Below, one piece after another: positions 1 to 6,527 of a stretch of 6,527 bases of DNA. The notes beneath the pieces were generated by a model that worked only from the letters and a program-made list of their open reading frames with translations, was not told the DNA's origin and did not search any database. Positions within the stretch are counted from its first letter, which is position 1, and every line of letters begins with the position of its first letter. Origin of the DNA: Bacteroidales bacterium (lineage in GTDB: Bacteria > Bacteroidota > Bacteroidia > Bacteroidales > UBA932); assembly GCA_016303175.1 (NCBI GenBank), contig JAEDMF010000093.1:1-6527 (forward strand). Reading direction: 5' to 3'. The translations under genes were made by a program, and so were the position numbers.

Positions 1-1368
1 ATCCTTGAGTTTATCGGGGCTCTCGTTGTCTGCCTTGAGGCAGCTGATGGGAGAGTTGAAGGTTTTGAGCAAGGTGCACTTCTGAGGCGTGCTGCGGAAA
101 TCGCAGGCATAGAGCCTGGGGCCGACACTGTAGAGCAGGTAGCCGTGGTTGGTGGTAAGCAGGTGGCAGGAGGCATTGTCGAAGTCCTCCACTATGCTCT
201 TGTCCACCTTGTATCTGCCCTGTTTTGTAAAATCGCCGCCATTATTGGCCACAAAGCAATATATCCACTTCGAATTGTCCTCGGGATTTTTCATTACGGC
301 TATGCTCTGACCTCTGCCGAAGAAGGAATTGATGGCTGTCACGAAATCCAGCCCGGATGCAAAATCCTTGGATGTATCATAGCTGTATTCATCTCCCTCA
401 CCGTCCGGCATAGGAATGAGTTCTTTGACCGTAAGACCGCTTATGTAGCTGAAACGCTTGTGACTCTGGTCATAGAAGATGAACATCCGCACGTCCCTAT
501 CTTTGTGATTGCACATCATTCTGGGGGCTGTGTCGCACTCCACTCCATTCGCATCCACGCTGAAGGTGTTGCCCACCATGCCGCCGTCGGAGCTGACAAC
601 ATAGGCCCTGCCGTCCACTATTATGACGTGCCTCTTGTCGCTTATCTTCTGGCTGTCGCTCATTATGCAGCTGCCTTCCGGCGCAAGAACGAAAGAGGAA
701 CGCAGGGAGGTGTAGGGAGAGCCGGCAAAGCTCTCGCGGTCGAACTTGTAGGTGCCCTCCGAACAGCCTACGTACAGGCGCGGTTCGGAAGTCCACTCAT
801 CATTGTCAATCCATACGATGTCTGCGGGAGAAAGCCTGAGCCCATCATTGAAAATCAGGCAATTATGGAAAATCTTACGTTCAGCGCCATAGGAAAGCAT
901 ATCCACCTGGCCTATGCCGTCGGAATTCTCGCCTGCCAGAACCCAACCCACAGAGTAGGCAGAGCGCACATTCAGCCTCAGGCTTCTGCTGAAGACCAGA
1001 TCGGTGTCAAGATCTTTGACTTTATAATATAATATATATTCCTCTGCGGCAAGGGCAACCTTGTAATGGAGATTGCGTTCACGGCTAAGAGTGAATCTCT
1101 GCCCGCGGAGAAAGTTCTGGCCGACGGCCACCCACTCATATTCATAATTGCCCGAAGCATCTTTGTCGAGAGTGAAACTGATTTCGGGAGAGATGTCCAG
1201 AACAGTCTCATTCAGATAAGCCTCAACGGTGGTATCAAATAAGTCCCCTCCGATTACGGCCTCATTGACCTGGTGGTATTCGTAATTGCCCTTGTCGGCG
1301 AAACAACCCTGCAGCAGAAGCAGCGCCGGGACAAAAGAGACAAGTTGTATGAGCTTTTTTCTAAGCAT
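1..1368 (-). CDS. PKD-like family lipoprotein (3' end off window)
   Basis: The frame is open from an ATG at 1368 to the left edge, 456 codons without a stop, so the C-terminus is missing. MLRKKLIQLV and a hydrophobic stretch lead to LLLQGC, with Cys22 as the lipidated residue. The mature start FADKGNYEYHQVNEAVI (23-39) carries the DKGNYxY motif characteristic of PKD-like lipoproteins downstream of SusCD/DUF4843. Residues about 40-135 form a beta-rich PKD-like domain containing YEYEWVAVGQ (75-84). From SVGWVLAGENSDG (139-151) onward, strand-turn-strand units recur (RLYVGCSEGTYKFD, VIIVDGRAYVVSSD, YLLYSVGPRLYACD) and suggest a beta-propeller. The ATG follows the DUF4843 stop after 3 nt, in the same frame. 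The protein has ten cysteines after Cys22, many for a surface lipoprotein. It is probably an outer-membrane accessory of the importer; its ligand or activity is unknown. Confidence 0.88.
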   Translation of the reverse strand, partial: MLRKKLIQLVSFVPALLLLQGCFADKGNYEYHQVNEAVIGGDLFDTTVEAYLNETVLDISPEISFTLDKDASGNYEYEWVAVGQNFLRGQRFTLSRERNLHYKVALAAEEYILYYKVKDLDTDLVFSRSLRLNVRSAYSVGWVLAGENSDGIGQVDMLSYGAERKIFHNCLIFNDGLRLSPADIVWIDNDEWTSEPRLYVGCSEGTYKFDRESFAGSPYTSLRSSFVLAPEGSCIMSDSQKISDKRHVIIVDGRAYVVSSDGGMVGNTFSVDANGVECDTAPRMMCNHKDRDVRMFIFYDQSHKRFSYISGLTVKELIPMPDGEGDEYSYDTSKDFASGLDFVTAINSFFGRGQSIAVMKNPEDNSKWIYCFVANNGGDFTKQGRYKVDKSIVEDFDNASCHLLTTNHGYLLYSVGPRLYACDFRSTPQKCTLLKTFNSPISCLKADNESPDKLKD

Positions 1369-1371
1369 AAG

Positions 1372-2139
1372 TTACATATAAATATAGGCGCCTGCCGTCA
1401 TAAGAGTCACTCCATCATCCTCATACACAGGCGTCCCCTTTGCGGCCTGTTCCTTCAGGTAACGGTCGAACTTCTGACCGAGAGCCTTGGTGAAGGTAAC
1501 GGGCAGTTTCTCATTGAAGTCGCTCAGTTTCATGGAAAAAAGTTCCAGCAGCAACTTCATTTTCTTCTGCGAGAACGGGCCGAAATGTCCGACTGCATAG
1601 CCGGGCAGTTGGACATACATATCGCTCACTACGACCGTATGCCTGACCACGTCCACATACTCGGTGGATGAGTTCCTCCACAGCTTCACAGGCAGGCTGA
1701 ACTCCTCGTTCTCCACCAGTTCCAAGGTCAATTTCAACTCCTCGTCCTGCAGACGGGGCAAACAGTGGAAAGTCACGGGAACCTTACCGTACACCTGACC
1801 GGCTTCCAGCAGACAAGTAGCCTCGTCCAAGTCGTAGCCCTCAGCAGGCAGAGTAGTCAATTCCGGCACAACCCTTACGGGTATCAGCCTCTGCCTCGGC
1901 TGGGTTTTGCCCAGAAGTTTCACCTTGAGCACAAGCACTGAGTCCTGCTTGAGGCTGATGATGAAGGGCAGGGGCGTGCTGTCCGTGTACAAAGTATCCG
2001 CATTGGCATAAGTGCTGCCCTCGGGCATTGCAAAATATATGCCCGTCGCACCGTGATAAGTCTGTATTTCCGACCTGCAGCCCGCGCAGTACACGGCGCA
2101 GAAGACCAGCAGGACCACATTGGCAATTGTCTTTTTCAT
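1372..2139 (-). CDS. DUF4843 domain-containing lipoprotein
   Basis: This 255-aa predicted outer-membrane lipoprotein belongs to a family of unknown function found in SusCD operons. MKKTIANVVLLVFCAVYCAGC is a lipoprotein signal with Cys21 as the likely acylation site; its -3 residue is Cys instead of the usual Leu. The mature start, IQTYHGATGIYFAMP (25-39), is typical of the family. The strand-rich region at about 55-150 (IPVRVVPEL at 86-94, then the LPAEGYDL turn at 97-104) looks like an immunoglobulin-like sandwich, and FGPFSQKKMKLLLELF (186-201) is the conserved C-terminal helix motif. The reading frame also has an ATG pair at 2160-2155, but starting there would add MMARTDN before the signal peptide and overlap SusD by 17 nt. 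I therefore chose the ATG at 2139, 4 nt after the SusD stop. The role is probably accessory to the importer; this is inference from context only. Confidence 0.9.
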   Translation of the reverse strand: MKKTIANVVLLVFCAVYCAGCRSEIQTYHGATGIYFAMPEGSTYANADTLYTDSTPLPFIISLKQDSVLVLKVKLLGKTQPRQRLIPVRVVPELTTLPAEGYDLDEATCLLEAGQVYGKVPVTFHCLPRLQDEELKLTLELVENEEFSLPVKLWRNSSTEYVDVVRHTVVVSDMYVQLPGYAVGHFGPFSQKKMKLLLELFSMKLSDFNEKLPVTFTKALGQKFDRYLKEQAAKGTPVYEDDGVTLMTAGAYIYM

Positions 2140-2143
2140 ATTA

Positions 2144-3610
2144 TCAGTTCGTGCCATCACGATATCCCTCCTCAGCCTGGGGCAGAGCGAACAAATAAGT
2201 GTCCGCGCTCACGCTCTTGTCCGGCCTTGTCCTGTCGTACAAACAGGTCAGAGCCGTAAAATTATTCCGCTTGCAATACCAGAAATACTGGCCCTCGCCC
2301 GCAAACTCCCTTATGTACTCCTTCTCTATTTCAGCCATCAGCGCAGAACTTGCGGAGGGAATCTGCCTTGCATTGCGTAGGGAATTGAGTCTCGCATAAG
2401 CCAGTTCATCCTTGCCTTCAAGCGCATAGCACTCCGCCGCAATCAGGTACATCTCCGACATACGCAGCACAGGTATCATATACGGGAAATTGAAACCGTC
2501 GGCTTCCACTGCCTCGTACTTTACCAAACACATCACGTCGTTGCCGGCCACATCCTTGCGGGAAGCCCACTGCACCGTCCGCAAATCGCTCTCATAGGGC
2601 AGCATAGCCTTGTAACCGTTCGGAGTCATAGCAAGCAGACGATTGATTTGCAATGTGTTGGAGAAGTTCTGCTCGTAGATGTCCGCACCCCTCTTTGTGC
2701 TGTACACGGCGAAAAGAATGTCGGAAGAAAGTATGCGGTCCTTTACCCCTATGGTCACACCATTGGCCTCTTCCCTCGTAGTGAACGGAAACCATTGCGC
2801 AGCATCCGCGATTACAGCCTCGGCATACTCGAGAGCCTTGGCACGGTAAGAAGAAAGGCTCGACATATACATATTCACCCTTGCTCCCAGAGCCTTGACG
2901 GCATAAAGGTTCATACGCAGGTTCCTGTAGCTGTATATGTTGCGGGAGGAAACGGGGCCCTGGCCGCTCTCGTTCTTACCGTACTTCACCACAGGGTCGG
3001 ACTGTTCCAGCAGGGCAAGAGCCTCCTCTATGTCAGCATTGACCATGGCAAGCACCTTCTGGACACTCAACACCTCGCCCACCTTGGGGTCCGCCGATGT
3101 CATATAAGGTATGGCCGCCGCTCCGGAAGCCACTTTGTAAGCGGGCCCGAAGTAACGCAGCAGTTCGAAATGGAGCAGGGCCCTCAATGCTGTGGCCTCA
3201 CCCTTGATGATATTGTAATCCAAGGTAGGCAACACCCCGTTATCGCAATGGCCTATAATCTTGTTGAGATTGAGTATCAGCGCATAAGCACGGGTCCAGC
3301 AGGAGTTGACCGCCGTCTTTTTGGCCTCGTTCTGGAACAGGGCAAGAGAGCCGCTCAAATGGGAATCCGCCTCCGTATTCCAGTACTGGGCCAGAATATC
3401 AGGCGTAGTGGGGCCGAAAGTGCCGCTGTAAAGGTCCTTGCTGACAAGGTCGATATACACGCCATTGAGCGCGGTGTAGAAACCGTCGGTAGTACTGAAC
3501 ATCTTCTCCTCCAATATCCTGTCCTCGGATTCAACGGAAAGCCAGGCTTTGCAGGAAGATGCGGCCGACAAAACGGCCATCATTATAAATATGAATGTAA
3601 ACTTCTTCAT
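2144..3610 (-). CDS. SusD/RagB-family nutrient-binding outer membrane lipoprotein
   Basis: This is the surface lipoprotein partner that lids the SusC barrel and helps bind the ligand. It is complete at 488 aa, within the family's usual size. MKKFTFIFIM starts a short lipoprotein signal peptide ending in ASSC, with Cys20 as the predicted lipidated residue. WLSVESEDRI (23-32) and FYTALNGVY (44-52) match the N-terminal SusD-like domain. GEATALRALLHFELLRYFG (137-155) is the conserved TPR-helix motif. The C-terminal SusD_RagB region has IPVLRMSEMYLIAAECYAL (379-397), REFAGEGQYFWYCKR (434-448) and YLFALPQAEE (472-481). The ATG lies 15 nt after the SusC stop, in the same frame, and has no obvious Shine-Dalgarno sequence. 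The GEGQxFxxxKR form of the C-terminal motif is, from memory, the form seen in SusD proteins that travel with DUF4843 genes. The ligand cannot be inferred, and no catalytic role is expected. Confidence 0.97.
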   Translation of the reverse strand: MKKFTFIFIMMAVLSAASSCKAWLSVESEDRILEEKMFSTTDGFYTALNGVYIDLVSKDLYSGTFGPTTPDILAQYWNTEADSHLSGSLALFQNEAKKTAVNSCWTRAYALILNLNKIIGHCDNGVLPTLDYNIIKGEATALRALLHFELLRYFGPAYKVASGAAAIPYMTSADPKVGEVLSVQKVLAMVNADIEEALALLEQSDPVVKYGKNESGQGPVSSRNIYSYRNLRMNLYAVKALGARVNMYMSSLSSYRAKALEYAEAVIADAAQWFPFTTREEANGVTIGVKDRILSSDILFAVYSTKRGADIYEQNFSNTLQINRLLAMTPNGYKAMLPYESDLRTVQWASRKDVAGNDVMCLVKYEAVEADGFNFPYMIPVLRMSEMYLIAAECYALEGKDELAYARLNSLRNARQIPSASSALMAEIEKEYIREFAGEGQYFWYCKRNNFTALTCLYDRTRPDKSVSADTYLFALPQAEEGYRDGTN

Positions 3611-3630
3611 TCTGTCAAATATCTGTCAAA
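3611..3630 (-). repeat. Perfect 9-bp direct repeat at the SusC/SusD junction
   Basis: On the minus strand TTTGACAGA occurs twice, at 3630-3622 and 3619-3611, separated by TA. The first copy contains the SusC stop codon (TGA at 3628-3626) and the second ends immediately before the SusD ATG at 3610. The repeat is visible directly. Its meaning is not: it may be a small tandem duplication that set the spacing between the two genes, a ribosome or RNA-binding site, or chance in an AT-rich junction. It is the only intergenic sequence in the window longer than 4 nt. Confidence 0.6.
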
Positions 3631-6527
3631 AGCGCAGGCTTATGGAAAGTGAATAGCTGTTGGAATAGGGATATTCTATACCTCTCTCCTCCTTGACGGA
3701 GCTGATGCGGCCTATGTTGTTGGCGTAGAGCCTGATGCTCGCTCCCTGTATCTTCGCTTTCTGGAGCCACGAGGCGGTTATGTCATAGCCGATGGAAATG
3801 GACTCGAAGGACAGGACATTGTCCCTCAGTACGAAGCGGGATGACATCGGAGTGGAATCGAGATTGTCTATAGCCTTGAACTGGGCCTCGTCGCCGGGTT
3901 TTTGCCAGCGGTCATACAGGGCCCTGCGGTCCACGTTATAATACAGTTGCTGCTCGCTCAGGTTCTCCACCTTGTTGTAGAGAGCGGAGGCAAATACGTC
4001 GGCGCCCAACTGGTAACGGCAATTTATACTGGCGGACAGATTCTTCCACCATAGTGATATACCTATGATGCCTTCCAGGTCGGGAGCAGTGGAACCCACC
4101 TTCACCTCGTCGGCGGCGTTGTACTGGAAGGTGTACTCGCCTTCCTTGGTAAGGAATACCTCGCGTCCGGTGGCCGGGTCTATGCCCATTGAGCGCACGG
4201 CCCAGATATCATCGGGGCTGGCTCCATCGTAATACCTCCTGAACACCTGCGAACTGCCGTGCTGGTTCATAAATTCGAGGCTGTCGCCTATGCCGTAATA
4301 TACGGAAGTTCCGTGGCTGAAGGACCAGTTGACACTAAGACGGGTCTGGTTAGTCTTGACTGCCAGAACATTGAGCATACCGGACAGGCCTCTGGAAATC
4401 TGGCCTCCAAGATTGGTGTAAACCCTGGTCTGACCGGCGGAAGGAGGCAAGGTCACGGCGACGAGCAGAGGGTTAGTATCCTTGTTCCACCAGTCGAAGG
4501 TAAATTTTACCCTGTCTTCCCAAAGGCTCAAATCCAGGCCGACATTCTGGTCGAGAGTTTTCTGCCAGGCAAGATTGGGGTTAGCAGCCTTGTTGAGCAA
4601 AGCGCTTTCGCCGAAGGGGTTGGTATAGTCGGGATTGTATTCATATATGCCCGAAGACATGTAGGCGTCGAAATTCTGGTTGCCTGGGTTACCTGCGGAG
4701 TACCTGATTTTCAATAAATTAAGCCAAGGGAGCTTGCACCATTTCTCATTAGTGATATCCCAGGCGACGCCGGCTGACCAAGTGCCGGTGAACATTTTCT
4801 GCGCACCGAACACGGAAGAGCCGTCAAGGCGATAGTTCAAATCGAACATATACCTGCCGGCATAGGAATAGTTGGCACTCAGGAGGAAACCTGTGGAACG
4901 GGACACACTTCTGGAATAATTGGGCTTGGTACCCTGATCAAAGCCGGCCGAGAAAGCAGGATTCTGGTGTTTGTCTCCCACAAAACCGGTAAGGGAGTAG
5001 CCCGTACGCTTGACGAGACGATTGCTGAAATCCCAACTGGCATTTGCACTCACGTTGTGCCTGCCCTTGAAGAGCTTACCGAAACTGAAAATCAGCCTGC
5101 CGTTATAGCTGAAATTATCATTCTTGTCCGAGGAATAGGACCCCTTCTTATCGTCCACACTACCCACAAAATCCGGATGGTCGGGCGATTTGAAGGCTTC
5201 ACCCTCGGAAATGCTTTTGCTGAAGCCGAAAGTGCCCCTTATCGTGAAAGCCCCGAGGAAGCGCCAGGTCAAATCGAACTGGTCGGAAACCGTGAAGTCC
5301 TTGGTCGTGTTGGTGTTGGTGATGGACATCAGGGCTATAGGGTTGTATATATTGGTGCCTGCCACTGCGGGATCTTCGAGCAGAAGAGGCGCTTTGCCGT
5401 CATCGGCATACTTGCGATAATAGGGATTGGCATTTGCAAACTGGTCGAAGGAAACAGGTTCCGTGGCCGAGTTAAGATAGGAAATGTTGAAATTGTTGGC
5501 AAAGGTAAAGCCGTTCTTGCGGTAACGGACCTGGATATTGCCGCCGAGCACATCCCTGTCCGAACCCTTCATAACGCCCTTGTCATTGCTGTAGTTGACT
5601 CCAACGCCATACTGCATATTGTTGTCGCCTCCATCGACGTAGAGGTCGTGGCTGTGGTTGAACACCACGCGCAGAGGCGCGGAAAGCCAATATGAATCCA
5701 CTCCTGACCTGACTGCCTTGAGGCGGGAATAATACAGCTCATCGAGCGCATCCTGCTCGGGAGCCTCGGATTCGGTTTTTGACGTATATCTGCCGGCAAG
5801 ACGCTCAAATTCGAGCTTTTCGGCTGCATTCATAAGGTTGTAGTCGCTCAAATCCGGAATCTGCACTCCGAAATTGCCGCTGTAGCTCACCCTCAGCTGG
5901 CCGGGCTCGGGAGGTATGGTCTCCACCACTATGACACCGTTGGCGGCCTTGGAACCGTATATGGCCGTGGAGGCTGCATCCTTCAACGTGGTGACACTCT
6001 TGATTCTGTCTATGCTGAGGTTCATTATGGTGGCTATGTCCACCTCCATTCCGTCGAGTATGAAAAGAGGCTGGTTGGGGACATTTTCATAATCGGAGCC
6101 CACCTCGCCCACAATGCTGGTTTTACCTCGTATTTCCAAATCGGGCATAGTGTTGGGGTCGGAACCTCTGAGGTTGTTCTGGACTATGGTCATCGCAGGC
6201 TCAAGAGTCTGGAGGCTCTGGAGTATGTTGGAGGTGCCGATTTTCTTGAGCTCCGCCCCCGAGAAGGTGGATGCGGAACCCGTGAAGCTGTTCTTGTGGC
6301 GGGTCACTATACCTGTCACGACGACATTCTCCAGGCTGGTTGCCTCCTCTTCAAGAGTAACCATAGCCGACTCCTGACCCGTATATACAAGCTCGACCTC
6401 GTTCATTCCGAGCATAGTCACAATGATGACCTGGCGTCCTGCCGGTATGCCCTTGAGTTCGAAATTGCCGTACTTGTCCGAGCTCGTCCCCACAGTGGGC
6501 TTGTCCTTGAGGTAAACGACGGCTCCA
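3626..6527 (-). CDS. SusC/RagA-family TonB-linked outer membrane receptor (5' end off window)
   Basis: This is the TonB-dependent outer-membrane barrel that imports a ligand captured with the SusD-like lipoprotein encoded next. The frame is open from 6526 to a TGA at 3628-3626 and gives 966 residues. Residues 1-60 are the tail of a carboxypeptidase-D regulatory-like beta domain (GAVVYLKDKPTVGTSSD, then YGNFELKGIPAG). VVVTG at 68-72 precedes the plug. PDLEIRG is at 128-134, LFILDGMEVD at 154-163, and the SusC signature IYGSKAANGVIVVET at about 189-203. The rest is barrel, with alternating aromatic strands and a typical C-terminal Phe (SLSISLRF). Family members are usually around 1,000-1,100 aa, so the signal peptide and the start of the regulatory domain lie off the right edge. 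A GTG at 6493 could be taken as a start, but the domain clearly continues upstream of it. The ligand is unknown. The family call is near certain. Confidence 0.97.
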   Translation of the reverse strand, partial: GAVVYLKDKPTVGTSSDKYGNFELKGIPAGRQVIIVTMLGMNEVELVYTGQESAMVTLEEEATSLENVVVTGIVTRHKNSFTGSASTFSGAELKKIGTSNILQSLQTLEPAMTIVQNNLRGSDPNTMPDLEIRGKTSIVGEVGSDYENVPNQPLFILDGMEVDIATIMNLSIDRIKSVTTLKDAASTAIYGSKAANGVIVVETIPPEPGQLRVSYSGNFGVQIPDLSDYNLMNAAEKLEFERLAGRYTSKTESEAPEQDALDELYYSRLKAVRSGVDSYWLSAPLRVVFNHSHDLYVDGGDNNMQYGVGVNYSNDKGVMKGSDRDVLGGNIQVRYRKNGFTFANNFNISYLNSATEPVSFDQFANANPYYRKYADDGKAPLLLEDPAVAGTNIYNPIALMSITNTNTTKDFTVSDQFDLTWRFLGAFTIRGTFGFSKSISEGEAFKSPDHPDFVGSVDDKKGSYSSDKNDNFSYNGRLIFSFGKLFKGRHNVSANASWDFSNRLVKRTGYSLTGFVGDKHQNPAFSAGFDQGTKPNYSRSVSRSTGFLLSANYSYAGRYMFDLNYRLDGSSVFGAQKMFTGTWSAGVAWDITNEKWCKLPWLNLLKIRYSAGNPGNQNFDAYMSSGIYEYNPDYTNPFGESALLNKAANPNLAWQKTLDQNVGLDLSLWEDRVKFTFDWWNKDTNPLLVAVTLPPSAGQTRVYTNLGGQISRGLSGMLNVLAVKTNQTRLSVNWSFSHGTSVYYGIGDSLEFMNQHGSSQVFRRYYDGASPDDIWAVRSMGIDPATGREVFLTKEGEYTFQYNAADEVKVGSTAPDLEGIIGISLWWKNLSASINCRYQLGADVFASALYNKVENLSEQQLYYNVDRRALYDRWQKPGDEAQFKAIDNLDSTPMSSRFVLRDNVLSFESISIGYDITASWLQKAKIQGASIRLYANNIGRISSVKEERGIEYPYSNSYSLSISLRF

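Noticed and set aside
145..1032. 295-codon open frame on the plus strand
   Set aside because: It lies entirely antisense to the PKD-like lipoprotein gene, whose lipobox and DKGNYxY motif are clear. The plus-strand product has no recognisable domain and an odd composition rich in His, Ala and Ile, as expected of a shadow frame.
497..1211. Other minus-strand open frames of 99 codons (497-796) and 77 codons (978-1211)
   Set aside because: Both are out of frame with, and nested inside, the continuous PKD-like coding frame, and they show no motif.
2155..2160. Upstream tandem ATG as the DUF4843 start
   Set aside because: It would overlap SusD and put MMARTDN ahead of the basic MKK start of the signal peptide. 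The ATG at 2139 gives a standard lipoprotein leader.
1369..3625. Possible internal promoters, terminators or small RNA genes between the genes
   Set aside because: The gaps are only 15, 4 and 3 nt. I saw no room for a terminator hairpin with a T tract or a convincing promoter, and no tRNA, rRNA, CRISPR or insertion-sequence signature anywhere in the window.
2648..3652. 334-codon open frame on the plus strand
   Set aside because: It is antisense to the well-supported SusD gene and crosses the SusC/SusD junction. It has no family motif. Long antisense frames arise here because TTA, CTA and TCA codons are rare on the coding strand.
4259..4717. 152-codon open frame on the plus strand
   Set aside because: It is antisense to the SusC barrel and has no recognisable motif.
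4967..5695. 242-codon open frame on the plus strand
   Set aside because: It is antisense to the SusC barrel region, where the minus-strand frame is continuous and clearly homologous to TonB-dependent receptors.
6491..6493. GTG as the start codon of the SusC-like gene
   Set aside because: The upstream codons to 6526 (GAVVYLKDKPT) complete a strand of the carboxypeptidase-D regulatory-like domain, and a start here would leave no signal peptide. The gene is simply cut by the window edge.

Overview
The window reads as a piece of a Bacteroidota (most likely Bacteroidales) chromosome. All recognisable coding sequence is on the minus strand and forms one compact operon whose first gene is a SusC/RagA-family TonB-linked receptor and whose second is a SusD/RagB-family lipoprotein. 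This gene pair is essentially confined to Bacteroidota. G+C is about 52-53% in the lines I counted. ATA is used heavily for isoleucine, and no clear Shine-Dalgarno sequence precedes the visible starts, which fits the phylum. I cannot name a genus.

Layout in transcription order, right to left. (1) 6526-3626: SusC/RagA-like outer-membrane receptor, 966 residues visible, N-terminus cut off by the window edge. (2) 3610-2144: SusD-like lipoprotein, complete, 488 aa. (3) 2139-1372: DUF4843-type lipoprotein, complete, 255 aa. (4) 1368-1: PKD-like family lipoprotein, 456 residues visible, C-terminus cut off by the window edge. The gaps are 15, 4 and 3 nt. There is no non-coding stretch over 15 nt and no internal promoter or terminator that I can see, so the four genes are very probably co-transcribed. 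The operon promoter lies beyond the right edge and its end beyond the left edge.

How the genes work together. SusC and SusD homologues form an outer-membrane importer in which the SusD lipoprotein closes over the SusC barrel to capture a ligand, and TonB powers import. The two further lipoproteins belong to families that often sit directly downstream of one subtype of SusCD pair. They are probably accessory components at the cell surface or outer membrane, with unknown ligand and unknown biochemical role. The window holds no glycoside hydrolase, lyase, sulfatase, peptidase, sensor or anti-sigma factor, so the substrate (glycan, peptide or other) cannot be assigned.

I found no RNA gene, CRISPR array, insertion sequence or attachment site. 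The most distinctive small signal is a perfect 9-bp direct repeat at the SusC/SusD junction. I see no strong evidence for an undescribed system; the most open biology is the role of the DUF4843 and PKD-like lipoproteins.
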